Of a DNA stretch of 64,000 bases, positions 1 through 10,793 are shown piece by piece; position 1 is the stretch's first letter; every line of letters begins with the position of its first letter. This DNA is from Prorocentrum cordatum (lineage: Eukaryota > Sar > Dinophyceae > Prorocentrales > Prorocentraceae). A program made the position numbers and the translations under genes. The stretch lies in the NCBI GenBank assembly GCA_963575745.1, contig CAUYUJ010003436.1:55001-119000 (forward strand), in the 5' to 3' direction. Under the pieces are notes generated by a model, which saw nothing but the letters and a program-made list of their open reading frames with translations, was not told the DNA's origin and searched no databases.

Positions 1-23
1 CGTGTGACCGTGGAGGCCAGCGC

Positions 24-1017
24 GTGCCCATGGTCAAGGGCGGCTGCTGCCTGGCCACTGCCAATGCGACGTCGCGGGGGCCGCTGAACGAGTACCTCGT
101 CCAGGCGGATGGTCAGACCACCCTGGCTCTGGCTGTGCAAGAGCATCTTTGTGTGGCTAGTGCCCTTGACGCAGCAGCGGGCAGCCAAGGATGCAGGGTG
201 GCACGGAGTCTGGAGTGCTGCTACACCGCCCACTACCTCGGCGACGGGGTCGGTGGGAGGAGTCGCGGTGCTAGCCCCCACTTGCATCCAGCTGACAGGG
301 CCCCCTGGGCGGGATTCGCATGTGATCGTGCCTGGTCGTCTGGTAGCTGGGCATGTGCGAGCGGGACCTCGAGGGGGAGTGGTGGTGCTGAGCGTTTACC
401 TGCACGTAGGGGAGGGCCTCTCGGCGAACAATTTGGGCACCCTCTGGCAGCTGGCCCAGTACCTCGGCGTCCTGGAGGCAGAAGGCCATCACTGGGTGGC
501 CATGGGCGACTGGAACATGGAGGCGGACGTCCTTGACTTTGGCTGGATCCGCAAGCTACGCGCGCAGGTTCGAGCCGCAGACGCCCCCACATGCAGGCAA
601 GGAAGCGGCTCCAATATCGACTACTTCGTGGTGTCCAAAAGCCTGGCGGGCTTCACCGCGGCGCCCCCGCGTCTGGACAGGGGGGCTAGCACGTGGCCCC
701 ACTGGCCCGTCCACCTGCCCCTGCGGTCCGCGCGGGTGGAGGCGTGGCATCAGGTCCTGGACGAGCCGAGGGCTGTCCCCGGGGAGCCCGCCAAGCCTGG
801 CTGCGCCCGCGGCCCGCGGCGCTGGCAGGAGGTGACGCGCTGTGTCCAGGCCACGCACGACGACCAAGGCCTGCAGATCATCTGGGACCTACTGCTGGAG
901 GGGGCCGAGACGGAGATCCTCAACAGGCGGCACCTAGTGGGACCCGCCCGCCGTACCTTTGCAGGGCGAGGCACGAGCGGGGCAGCTGCCGGCTTGAAGT
1001 GGGAGGTGGCTCAGTAG
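24..1017 (+). pseudogene. LINE ORF2, endonuclease (EEP) domain, frameshifted
   Basis: The domain would nick target DNA for target-primed reverse transcription. Its N-terminal part reads in frame 3 (ANATS near 60-75, then the QEHL segment with the expected Glu). From about 180 the homology continues in frame 1: GWHGVWSAAT, LSVYLHVGEGL, the catalytic GDWN near 508-519, SNIDYFVVS near 610-640 and a PHWPV segment replacing the usual SDH/SPH motif. The change of frame falls in a GCAGCAGCGGGCAGCC stretch near 170-185. The frame then runs to a TAG at 1015-1017, after which the same frame stays open into the RT. The same landmark peptides occur in the ORF at 62.9-63.6 kb, which fixes the identification. 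Confidence 0.8.
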
Positions 1018-3095
1018 AGGCCACCCCAGAAGCGGAAGCTGCGGGGGCCAGAGGCCCATGCCTGGGCCGCGCTTGCTGGGTGGGCGTCCGAATTCCTCAG
1101 CGAACGGGGCCGCCTGGTCAAGCTGCTGGCATCTCTGGATAGCCACAGGCAAGAAGAGGGCAGACAGGCGGCGGCGGCGAGAGGCAAGTGCATGAGGTCG
1201 AGTGCGGCCACCCTGGCGCGCCTCATGATGTTCCTGGAGGACATCAGGGACCACGTGCACTGGCGCAACCTGCCGCCGCGGGCACAACTGCCTTTCCGTG
1301 CCGACGCCAACTGGACAGAGGACGGCTTCGAGAAGGGCCTGAAACGCGCGCTGGCCGAGGCGGAGGAGAGGCAAAGGAAGATGGTGCAGGCCGACGAGGC
1401 CCGCTGGAAGGAGTGGGTGGAAGAAGCCTTCCTGGGAGGCGCTGGTGCAGCGCACGCTGCATCCAAGGTGCCAGTGCTCCAGGAAGTACTGCCCGCGATG
1501 CAGGAGGAGGGGTCGGCAGCCCTGGTGGACAGGGAGATGAAGCCGTGGATCGACATCTGGAAGTACCACGGACTCACCAGCATGGAGCTGCCGAGCGACG
1601 CACACTTGTGGGACGCGCTGCCACCACTGCAGCTGCACGACATCCGCGATGTGCTACGCTCCTTCCCCTGGCGCACGGGAGTGGGCCAGTCGGGCATCCC
1701 GCCGAGGGCGCTGGAGGACCTCTCCGACGACGCCCTGCACGCCATGATAGCGGTGTTCCACAAGTGCGAAGAACTCCTAGCGTGGCCGAGCGGCCGCCTC
1801 ATCAACACTATGGTGAGGCTGCCCAAGCCAGACGGAGGCAACAGGCTGATTGGCCTCATGCCGACGCTGGTGAGAGTGTGGAGCAGGGCGAGAAGGCCGA
1901 TCACCAAGGCATGGGAGTGCGCCCGCCCCTCTTCCCTGGTCTGGGGCACGGGCCCTGGGCGATCGAGCTCCGACTCTGCGTGCGAGCTGAACCTGGCCAA
2001 GGAGCAGGCGCGCCTCGGTGGTTGGGACTCCGCCCAGGTGGCCCTCGACCTCTGGAAGGCCTACGAGATGGTGGCGCCCGAGGCGCAGCTGGTGGAGGCC
2101 CGCGCACTGGGATTCCCCATGAGGCTGGCGTGGATGCTGCTGAGCTCCTATCGGCAGCCACGAACGCTGGCAGCGTTCAACACTACGTCGGACCTCTTCG
2201 TGGCCTGGCAAGGCAACATCGCAGGGTGCGGTCATGCTAACTCGCTGCTGCTGGTGCTCACGCTCCGTGCGCTGCAGCGGGCGCACACCATTGCGCCATC
2301 GGTGACGCCGCGCGGCCTGGTGGACGACGTCACGCTGGACTGGGGCGGCCCACGGGGCGAGGCCGACGACAGCCTGGCGGAGGCTCCCAGAAGTTTTGCG
2401 TCGAGCATGGTGGAGCTCAGGCTGGTCATGCAGCCGCAGAACTCAGGCTACCTCGCGCCCTCCAGGCGGAGGGCGCGACTGCCGGCGCACTCCATGCAGA
2501 GAGCGGGCCTCACAGAGAAGTCTTGGGTGCGCAACCTGGGGCATGAGCTCCACGGGCGGAAGGTGCTCCGCACGCAGAAGAAACGCAGTCTGCAGGCCCT
2601 CGCGGCCAGGCGCAGCCGAGTGGCCATGCTCAGGCGGGCTGCGGGGAGGCGTGCCACTGCCCTGGTCGCCACGGGGCTGTCCCCCTCGGCTGGACATGGA
2701 GCTGGGGTGGCGGGCCTGGCGGATCGGCCTCTTGCACAGCTGAGGACAGTGGCGGCGGTCACGGCAGGGGCCAAGGCGGGCTGTGGCTCCGCTGCGGTCA
2801 TGTTGCTGCAGAGGAGGGTGGACTACGACCCCATCTATGCGGCCACCATCCCGCTGGTGATGCGCCTGGCCAGCCACATCTGGGAGGGACGAGGATCCCT
2901 GGCCAGCCTGAACGCTAGCTGGTGCAAGCTGGCGGAGGCGATGCGAGCGGGCACATTGACCTGGGCTACGGCGCATGGCCCGCTTGGGGCCAGGTGGCTC
3001 ACGCTCGGCCGAATCGGCTGGTCTATGACAGCAGCGTGGGCCCTGCAGTCCGACCTGGGCGAGACGATGTCCATGCTTCGGGTCGCCCCATCGGG
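1018..3095 (+). pseudogene. LINE ORF2, reverse transcriptase domain
   Basis: The frame is open from the TAG at 1015-1017 to 3309 and carries the RT palm motifs in order. RLPKPDGGNRLIGL is encoded at about 1816-1857. Motif A (ALDLWKAYE) has its catalytic Asp at 2047-2049. Motif B (AGCGHANSLLL) starts near 2218. Motif C is LVDDV, with the Asp pair at 2323-2328. Use of VDD in place of YADD fits many dinoflagellate LINE RTs. The linker before the palm (about 1018-1700) is charged and probably helical. The thumb and connection region follows up to about 3085, where coding sense passes to another frame. All catalytic aspartates survive, so the lesions may be fairly recent. Confidence 0.85.
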
Positions 3096-6000
3096 ACATC
3101 AAAGACGCGCTGGTGGAAGGCATACAGCGCTGGCAGTGCAGGCGGCTGGTGGCCCACCTGCCAGAGGGCCAAGGCGAGCCCCTCTGGCCCAGGGCCATCC
3201 GTGCCATTGCGTGCAGGGCGCGGCCAGCGGCGGAGCTGGGGGCCATCCAGGCGGTGTGGGCTGGGGGGCACTTCACCAACGCATGGAGGCATGCCCGCGG
3301 CTACACTGATTCTGACCTGTGCCAGGCGTGCGGGGGTGCCAAGGACACGCTGATGCACAGGTGGCGCGCCTGCCCTGCCCTCATGGCGCCGCGGGACGAC
3401 GAGCTGGAACACGAGGAGCCGTTCCGCAAGCCGATCGTGGCGATGAGGCACCAGCTGGAGGAAGCCGAGCAGAAGTGGACCATCGGGGACAGCGAGCTGC
3501 CGCTGGCGTACGGCTTACCGCTGATGCCAGCGCTGCCGCCGCCCGCGCCGTCGGACAACGTGGTCATCGAGTGGGGCGCCACGCAGGAGGAGTGGCCGTC
3601 GGTGGTCTACACGGACGGTTCTGGGCACGCCTCCAGAGTCCCCGAGGCGCGCAGGTGTGGGTGGGCTGCAGTGGCCCTCAGGCCTGACGGGATCCCCCTC
3701 AAGGCGGCCTACGGGCCTCTGCCTGGGCCACGCCAGACCGTGGAGCGGCACGCGTGCCTGGCCCCGCTGGCGCAAGCTGGCCTCGTTCAGGTCATCGCCA
3801 GCGACCTGCAGCCCCTGGCTACGGAGGGCAATGGCGGCTGGTCCCCGTCGGCGCAGTCGGCCAGAGCGAGGCATGCCAGCATCTGGAGACAGCTTCACGC
3901 GGCCGTGGCGAAGCGAGGTGGGCCGCCGCCGAGGTTCCGTTGGGCGCCTGCCCGCCGCACCCTCCAGCAAGCGCTGGACGAAGGCTTGCGCCCACTGGAC
4001 TGGCTTGGGAACTGCTGGGCGGATTTCTTCGCCAACCTCGGCGCCGCGGCCACCAGGCTGCCGAACAACACGGCAGAGGCGCTGCGCGCGGAGCTCCAGC
4101 GGGCCCTGGACACGGCCACGTACCTGGGGTGGGCGGCGGCGCGGATCTGCCAGCTGGACTTGTGGAGGCCGCTCGGGGAGGGCGGCAAGCTCCAACGCAG
4201 GCAGGCCTGGAGGGGGCCAGCTGCCCCGGAGCTCAGCCTCACGAGGCACGAGCACCAGGTCACCAGTTCAGTCGGGGTGCAGCGCGTCCACTGTGGGCGC
4301 GAGGCCTACACGGCCAAGGCAAGGGTGTTACTGGACTGCAGGCCTTGCCAGCCCACGGAGCTGGGCAGGATGCGAGCCCGCTGCCGCCAGGGTCGGCCCA
4401 TGGTGAGCTCGGCCGCAGTCAATGCAAGCCTGCAGGCGGCTGAGCGCCTGGAGGAGGAAGAGCTCCTGCCCATGAGTGGAGCGGCCGCTGCTACACAGGG
4501 CCAGCGCCTGAAGTGGACGATGCAGCAGAAGGTCAACTACCTGCTGGAGGCGGGCAAGGGCTCCCCTGCTGAAGGGACTGTTGGCGCGGCAGCTGCGGGT
4601 CAGCCACAGGCACAGAGGGGAGGGCGGCCTGAGCCCCGCCTTGGCCCAGGACGGGGGCTCGCCAGCACTGGGCGGCGCGTGGGCCTGGAGCGGCCGCGCG
4701 AGGGAAACGACCACCGCGCCATCGAAGCGTGGGGCCGCTCGGGGCCTCTAGAGGCCGCCCTGGGCTTGCTGGCCGGCTCCTGGGTTGTTGGCCTGATGGG
4801 CCAGAGCCTTGCCTACGCGTCCTGGATGGAGGAGTGCGTCGAGCACGTGTACAGAATGCTGGACGAGGAAGTCCACCGAGGCTTCTTCATGCACAGCCGC
4901 GCCGAGACGCGCAATGCGGAGAGGCTGAGGCGGGTCGAGGAGTTCTGCGAGCGTGGCTGGCGGGGCGGCGGGCCTTTCAGGGAGTCATGCATCGACGAGG
5001 CGCTGCAACTGGAGGGCGAAGACAGGCAGATCAAGCTCCTGCGACTGCGCTGCTACCACGCTGCGGCGCGGGCGTTCCTGTGCGACCGTGGCAGCGCGCG
5101 GCAGGCTGGGGGACGGCGAGGGCCGCCCCACTTTACTTTCTTCGAGCCCGTTGGAGGAGTGGTTAGCAGAGGAGGTGGCAGGAGTCGGCAGAGCGGCGCA
5201 CCCCAGAGGCGAGGGGGCTCGAGGTCCCCGCCGAGCGGGCGCCCCAGGCAGCAGCATGGCTTTGGGGGAGGACGAGCCGCGCCGCAGGAGCCGACCCCAC
5301 CTTGGCCAGGAGGCGCCGAGGAGGGACCGCAGCGGCCAGAGGGGCCGCGGCGCAGGCGCAGCGCGGGACGAACGGCCAGCAGGTCCCGCTCTCCGCTAGG
5401 GCGTAGCCACCCTCTGGAACACAACGAGCCCGAGAGCAACAGCAGCCCCGAGCCTGACGCCGCGTTCGGCCTCGAGGCCCTGCGCTGCATGCTGAGGGCC
5501 TTCGCGAGCTGCTGGGTGTTCGACCTGCGCGACCCCGAGGCTGCGGAGAGTTCCTGGACTGCCTGGGCGGCGCAGTGTGCCCTCACTTGGCTCGCCAGGC
5601 CAGGCAGGGAGGAGACGAGAGAAGAGGCTACCAGGCTTGCAGGCTCCATAGGCCTGAGGGCGCTGGTCCAGGCAATGGTCAGGCAAGCCTGGCTCATGAA
5701 GGCCGAGGTGCGGCGCTTCACGGTGGAGCACCTGATGGACATGGCGACCCTGGAGGAGTGGCTGCACTTCGCCGCCGCGCAGTGGGCCACGCTGGATGAG
5801 GTCTGCCACACCATGGAGGACGTCATCGGAGAGGCAGTGGTCAACCTGCCTGGGCTGTCTGGCTTCGCGGGGCCCCTGCCTGGACTGGGCCCCTCTGGCA
5901 CCAGCGAGCAGCCGCCCCGCCAGGCTGGGCTGCCGCGGCCCCAGTGCATCCGCAGCCGAGGGATTGAGGCCCTGCGGCGGCTGTGGCCAGGCACCTGGCA

Positions 6001-6649
6001 GAGACCTGGCGACCTGGGCAGCGGCAGCGGCGGCGAGGGCGACTTGCCGCACCCCGACGCGGCGCCATCGGGGTTGCCTCCGCCCCCGCCTGCGGCCGCG
6101 GCCGCAGCGGGGCAGATGCTGCAGCAGCAGCCAGCAGGGGCGGCCCAGGGCGTTCGAGGCGAGGCCGCCGCCGAGGGGGGCGGTGGCCCCAGGCTGGATG
6201 ACGGGGAAGGCGAGGCTGCGGCTGCGCGAGGGGCGGAGGGCCTCCCTGTGGCGGCGGCCTGCGTTGTGGCAGCGGCGGCCGCGGCGGCCACTGAGCCTGG
6301 GGCGCTTGTGGCGGAGGTGCCCAGGGGCCGCGCAAGGGGGGCCCGCGTGGCCCAGCGCTCGAGGAGCCCTGCGCGAGCGGCAGGCCCCCGCACTCCGCGT
6401 GGGGAGGCGCAGCTGCCCGAGGCGCACCACGGGCACGGCATGCGCATCGCGGGGCCGTGCGCCTTCTGCTGCAGGTGCGGGGCGCTTTCGCAGCTGAAGG
6501 GCGTGGACCGCGCCAAGGGCCTGGAGGCGGCGTGCGGCGGCAGCCTGCCCCAAGGGCCGCAGGCCACGGCGGGCGAGAAGAAGAAGAGGCTCTACCTGAG
6601 CCGATTGCTGGGCGGCAAGGACCCATATACTGGGCGGCCGCTCGGATGA
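3096..6649 (+). pseudogene. LINE ORF2, zinc motif, RNase H and long C-terminal extension
   Basis: From about 3090 the polyprotein continues in frame 2 and is open to the TGA at 6647-6649. A CxxC-x8-H-x4-C motif is encoded near 3317-3374, typical of the segment between RT and RNase H. RNase H follows with all four acidic residues in place: Asp of YTDGSG at 3614, Glu of TVERHAC at 3743, Asp of ASDLQ at 3803 and Asp of WADFF at 4022. The His expected in the PAHR-type loop is replaced by Arg (APARRT). About 870 residues follow the domain: two helical blocks (near 4790-5090 and 5450-5860), Arg/Ser/Pro-rich and Ala/Gly-rich stretches, and at 6458-6500 the motif CAFCCRCGA with a basic end. The first Met in this frame, at 3113, is probably not a start. 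Confidence 0.8.
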
Positions 6650-6910
6650 GCCTGGCCTCGGGCTGCTGGCGGGATCCCTGCTAGCCCCGCGGGCCTTCTG
6701 CTGGCTGGGCGCCTTGCGCTAGGCCACCTCCTGGGCGCAGCCTCGCTGGGGCCCAGGGCCTGATCGGCCGCGCGCGTGCGCGTGGCCGCCTGCGGCCTGC
6801 TGGGGCGGGCCATCCTGGTGCCAGGCCTGCAGCCGCGAGGGCTGCGCGGCCTCGCGTGTGCGTTCGGGCGTCCGCGGGCGGCTCTGACTGCCCGCGGCCG
6901 CTCCTTGGGG

Positions 6911-6971
<61 letters not shown>

Positions 6972-7238
6972 AAACAAAACAACAACAAAACAGAGAGATC
7001 GGACCAGTGGGACACGCGTGTCCACAGGCCGAAGGGGCAAGCGCGGCGCACCTGCAGCACACTGGCCGGTGCTACGGCCAAAGGGGCCCTACACGCCCGT
7101 CTTGGGCGGTCGGCCTGGGGAGGAGGGAAAGGGAGGGGCGAGAGGGCCCCCCCCCAAGCGAGCAGATGGTGGAAGTGTGACGCTGCTTCGCAGCCGTCCG
7201 AGCCCACCCATTGGGTGAAGCGAAGCCTGCACCCATGT
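6650..7238 (+). repeat. LINE 3' region with (GA)n tract and A-rich end
   Basis: Non-coding sequence after the LINE stop. A (GA)n run with one AAAG interruption lies at about 6914-6970 and passes directly into an A/C-rich stretch to about 6993. I take this as the simple-sequence 3' end of the retrotransposon. The next 240 bp are GC-rich with a nine-C run at 7148-7156 and no recognised feature. Confidence 0.55.
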
Positions 7239-7356
7239 TTAGCATTTCGGTACTTCGCTGGAAGTGGCGGCATCCATCCAGCACCCCTTCAGGACCCGCA
7301 GTGGGGAAGGCCACAATGGACGCTGGCCAGGCGGCGCACGGGCCTCGAAGATGAGG

Positions 7357-8400
7357 TTAGCTGAGGCTTCTAGCGAGAAGCGTTTGAGCCGCGTGGAGGG
7401 CGGCTGCGACGGAGGCGGAGAATCTCGTCGCCGAAGGGACGAGCGAGGCCTGACGCTGGACGGTGGCGTGAAGTTCACGCAGAGTGGTTCGGTGTTGTCG
7501 CGTCTTGCGGCGGACCTGGTCGGAAAGTGACTGGACGTGCTCGAGCTGGCGCTCGAGCCGCGTCGAGCTGTCTGCCGCGGGCTGAGCTTGGGCCTGAATG
7601 GCTTCCCCCTGCGACGGGAGGGGGGCCAGCGCGGCCGTTTGAGCGGCATGCCAGGCCCTGCGCGCCACCGGTGAGATTCCCCAGCGCTCGGCCTGCGCCC
7701 GAGCGGGAGGGGAGACCCAGAAGAGGCGGGGCGCGCCTGAGGCGGCCTGGGTCCTCGTGGCGAAGGAGGGCCATGGGGCGGGGCAGGCAAGGGGCCACCA
7801 CGGAGGGCAGGCCGGGGGTGCTGCGCCGCTGGTGTGGGGTGGTCAGTGCCACCGTGGTCGGCCAATTGCTGGAAGAAGTGGTTCGGCTCGGCGGCAGGCA
7901 GCCAGGCGTCGCCGCCAAGTCTCCACAGGTAATGCCCGTGCGGGAGGTTGACGTACGGTGGCAGTGGTAAAGGCCCGTAGAGCGTGACGGTTTCGCCACC
8001 GCTGAACGGTCGGGGGTCGCAGGGTGCCGCGCTGTGGTGCAGGTCTGGAGACACCGCGTTGTCGGTTGGTCCGGCAGGCTGGGGTGGTTGGTGGGCCGCG
8101 AAAGCAGGGGTAGCCCCGTCTCCCGCGGCTGAGCCTGGGAGGTTGCGTGACCGGCTTGGTGCAGCTGCGACTGACGGCTGGTGGCTGTAGCGGGGTGGTC
8201 CAGGGAGGTGCGGCCCTGGGGTCGACAGGGAGGGGTTCTGTCACCTGTAGAGGACTTGCTGGCGTTGCTCGTGGGGGCATCGCTGTTGTGCTCCCCCGCG
8301 CCGGCTGATGCGGGCATACGGCGCCGTCGACGGTAGGACGCGGGGCTGTGCTGCGCTGGCCCCGCAAGGTCGACGCCTAGGGGAGCGCCAGTGGCGGTGC
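7357..8400 (-). pseudogene. Decayed antisense ORF, proline-rich with a coiled-coil end; function unknown
   Basis: Read on the minus strand from about 8400 to 7357, protein-like sequence is spread over all three frames. First comes a Pro/Ser/Thr-rich part (near 8317-8060), then a hydrophobic patch containing GHYLWRLGGDAWLPAAE (near 7990-7880), then a helical stretch around LERQLEHVQSLSDQVRRK that ends at a stop at 7357-7359. Switching frames suggests small indels. A short coiled coil behind a Pro-rich region would fit ORF1 of a retroelement, but I see no zinc finger or catalytic motif. It directly follows the 192-codon ORF at 8587-9165 and was probably one gene with it. Confidence 0.35.
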
Positions 8401-8586
8401 CAGGTGCTGGGTCGGGCGGGTCCCCCGGTCTTTTGGGCTCAGGGTCGTTCGACCCGTCGTCATTGGCAAAGGGTGAATGTGATTGAACCAGTGGTGCCCT
8501 TCGAATGAGAACATAGCCGTGCGGTCACGCCGCTGGCGCGAGGCGGGCCCGCGTGAGGGTTCCGCTTCTGGGTGCGGTGCATTATG

Positions 8587-9165
8587 TTATGGTGGGAAGG
8601 GTGGGGCCGCCGGCTGCGGGTAGACCCCAGTGGGCTGGTGGCGCCCTTGATATTCTGGTGGGGGGTCGAGGCGGTCCAAGTGCGCATCCATAGCGTCGCG
8701 GCGTGCATCGTTCATTTGCTGAGTTGCGCGGTTAAGCGCGTGTCCCGTGAGCTCGGCAATGTTTTGGTGACGGTTACGGCGTCCCTTGTCACCTCGTTCC
8801 CAGGCTTCTTGACAGATTTCGTGCGCGTGGCGCCTCTGAGGGTCGGTCGCCTCCCATGGTGGTAGGTCCATGTAGAGCCCTACGAAGGCCGCCGTTGGGA
8901 GAACATCGAAGACCTCTTCGACGCAGTAGAAGAGCCACATTTGTTTGCCTCCGTCGGGATCGCAAAGGTCTGGGAGCCACCAGGGGATGAGACAGGCGAG
9001 GTGGTCGACCCATCTTGCTCTGGTCTCTAGAGCGTGTTGGGTCAGCGGGTCACTTGCGGCTTGTGACGCGCGGCGGTTTGGTGAGGTGTGCTCCCTGCCG
9101 TGGCTGTTGTCACGGTGAGTTTCCCCTGGGTCCAGGGGCGGGAGTGGTGTGTCCATTTCGCCCAC
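8587..9165 (-). CDS. Antisense ORF of 192 codons, possible retroelement ORF1 start
   Basis: The Met at 9163-9165 opens a 192-residue frame ending at 8587. The composition is protein-like: an acidic and polar start, a Trp/Leu-rich centre (WVDHLACLIPWWLPDLC), an aromatic segment (KQMWLFYCVEEVFDVL), then a charged helical stretch and a Pro-rich end. No domain is recognised. The GGA microsatellite begins about 55 bp upstream of the start, so no conventional promoter is visible. Decayed coding sequence continues beyond its stop toward 7357, so this may be the N-terminal part of a larger broken protein. Confidence 0.4.
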   Translation of the reverse strand: MGEMDTPLPPLDPGETHRDNSHGREHTSPNRRASQAASDPLTQHALETRARWVDHLACLIPWWLPDLCDPDGGKQMWLFYCVEEVFDVLPTAAFVGLYMDLPPWEATDPQRRHAHEICQEAWERGDKGRRNRHQNIAELTGHALNRATQQMNDARRDAMDAHLDRLDPPPEYQGRHQPTGVYPQPAAPPFPP

Positions 9166-9220
9166 GGGGGTCCTACTCGTGGTCGGCGTTGGGATGATGT
9201 CGCGGGATGGCCGCGCCTAA

Positions 9221-9527
9221 GGAGGAGGAGGAGGAGGAGGAGGAGGAGGAGGAGGAGGAGGAGGAGGAGGAGGAGGCGTGGGCGGAGGAGGAGGAGGAGG
9301 AGGAGGAGGAGGAGGAGGAGGAGGAGGAGGAGGAGGAGGAGGACGATGATCGAGGAGGAGGAGGAGAGGAGGAGGAGAGGAGGGAGGAGGAGGAGGAGGC
9401 GGAGGAGGAGGAGGAGGAGGAGGAGGAGGAGGAGGAGGACGACGATGATCGAGGAGGAGGAGGAGGAGGAGGAGGAGGAGGAGGAGGAGGAGGAGGAGGC
9501 GGAGGCGGAGGCGGAGGAGGAGGAGGT
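9221..9527 (+). repeat. (GGA)n microsatellite with internal duplication
   Basis: A run of about 100 GGA triplets on the + strand. Two nearly identical interruptions containing GACGATGATCGAGG occur near 9340 and 9438, which suggests the array partly grew by duplicating blocks of about 98 bp. Long Glu, Gly or Arg frames across it are artefacts. Confidence 0.95.
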
Positions 9528-10020
9528 GTTGGAAAAGGAGGCCGCAGGTTCGATTATTTCGCCATATTAGAGAAGGTTCACCATTTACGACGTAAGTCGA
9601 TCTGAGACGGAAAAAACGATTGGGACAATCGATTCTGACCGGATTCTGGTCGGGCGAGGTGCGTCGCCACCGCCCTCGCCATCGCTGTCGTTTTCGTCCT
9701 CCTCGTCCTCCTCGACCTTTTCGTCGTCGTCGTCGCCATCGCCGCCGCCATCGCCGCCGCCGCCGCCGTCGCCTGCCCGCCGCCGTGGTCCGCGTCGTCC
9801 GCGCCGTCCCCGCCGCTGCCGTCATCGTCGCTCTCGCCGCCGCCGCCGCCCCCCTTGGCCTCGTCCTCGCCTGGCACTCGCTCGCCTCGAGGTGAAGGCG
9901 CTGGCGGCGGCCTCGGAGGCGCGCCCCCGCCGCCCGCCGGCGCCCCTGTGCCCCCGCCCCGGTCTGGCTCCGTCGATGCTCGATCTTCCTGGTTGACCTT
10001 AGGTCCGGCATCTGTGATTC
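9528..10020. other. Unique sequence with a degenerate CGY-rich tract
   Basis: A 130-bp stretch of balanced composition (9540-9670) is followed at about 9715-9860 by a degenerate triplet tract of TCG, CCG and GCC units. No gene, splice-bounded exon or RNA gene is visible. Confidence 0.5.
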
Positions 10021-10310
10021 CCCCCCCCCCTCCCCTCCCTCGTCGATTTTCCATTCTCGATCCTGGATCCTCGATCCCTCCCCCTCCCTCCTCGATCCTC
10101 GATCCTCTCCTCGATCCTGGATTCTCGATCCCACCCCCCTCCTAGATCCTTCGTCCCCCCCCCCCTCCCCTCCCTCGTCGATTTTCCATTCTCGATCCTG
10201 GATCCTCGATCCCTCCCCCTCCCTCCTCGATCCTCGATCCTCTCCTCGATCCTGGATTCTCGATCCCACCCCCCTCCTAGATCCTTCGTCCTCGATCCTC
10301 CCCCCTCGAT
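10021..10310 (+). repeat. 135-bp tandem duplication built from CTCGATCCTGGAT motifs
   Basis: The block starting with a C-run and CGTCGATTTTCCATTCTCG at 10041 recurs at 10176, a period of exactly 135 bp, with almost no change across the two copies. Each copy is itself made of short degenerate repeats around TCGATCCTGGATCC. High identity implies a recent duplication. A further partial unit runs to about 10310. Confidence 0.85.
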
Positions 10311-10623
10311 CCTGGATCCTCGACCACCCCTCGCCCTGAGGGGCGGCCCCCATCGGACGGGGCTAGGACGAGGACAAATCCGTTCCAGAGTGTTCTGGAA
10401 CGCTATGAAAAGGCCGCGGCGCCCGAAACGTCCTCCAGAGCCGCCGAATCTCGGAGATTCTCGATCCGCCCCCACCCAACATTCTCCTCGTCCTGGCTTC
10501 GTTCTGCCCCACAAGCGGGATGCGGGGGCCTCCCCCCCGGCGGGCCCCGGGCGAGGGCAAAGAGTCGCCCTCGGGGCGCTGAATTCTGCACGAACGAAAT
10601 GGGCACGGAAAGAGTTGGCACAA
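10311..10623. other. GC-rich unique stretch with a small hairpin
   Basis: No gene is seen. At 10381-10402 two 9-base arms (CGTTCCAGA and its complement) flank a GTGT spacer, giving a compact hairpin. The rest is GC-rich sequence leading into the A/T-rich dispersed repeat that follows. Confidence 0.4.
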
Positions 10624-10793
10624 TTCAGGAGGAACAAAAACACACAGACACAATTAATCTTCGATTCCCCGAAAATATGGGAAAATATGGGAAGTGGGGG
10701 GGAAGACAAAAACCCAGGAAATATGGGAAAATGTGGGGATTTGTTTTATTTGTGTGTATTTATTTGTGTGTCTTTGGGCCCCTTCAACAATGC
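10624..10793 (+). repeat. A/T-rich dispersed repeat, copy 1
   Basis: This begins near TCAGGAGGAAC and continues through ACACACAGACACAAT, a duplicated AAATATGGGAAAAT block, a G-run and GTGTGTATTTATTTGTGTGT, ending near CCCCTTCAAC. The same order of blocks is found at 38953-39130 and, lacking its left part, at 20498-20592, all in the same orientation. It is much richer in A/T than its surroundings. No coding potential is seen and the origin is unknown. Confidence 0.7.

Larger units (their letters stand above)
1..6995 (+). mobile_element. Decayed non-LTR retrotransposon (LINE), 5' end outside window
   Basis: This is a LINE with an apurinic-type endonuclease, a reverse transcriptase, an RNase H domain and a C-terminal zinc-type motif, all on the + strand. 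The window opens inside the endonuclease, so ORF1 and the 5' UTR are missing. Three lesions break the polyprotein: a one-base shift near 170-185, a TAG at 1015-1017 and a second shift near 3085-3096. Downstream of the stop at 6649 there is about 260 bp of sequence, a (GA)n tract and an A-rich end near 6971-6993 (blocks such as AAAACAAAACAAC), which I read as the 3' tail. No target-site duplication can be tested because the 5' end is absent. The second LINE at 61-64 kb is a relative in the same orientation. Confidence 0.85.

Noticed and set aside
9088-9605. Glu-, Arg- or Gly-rich proteins across the GGA tract
   Set aside because: All frames of a GGA repeat are open by necessity. The same reason removes long frames at 11224-11520, 12000-12370, 13160-13330, 21985-22475, 35335-35745, 40447-40622 and 44083-44303.
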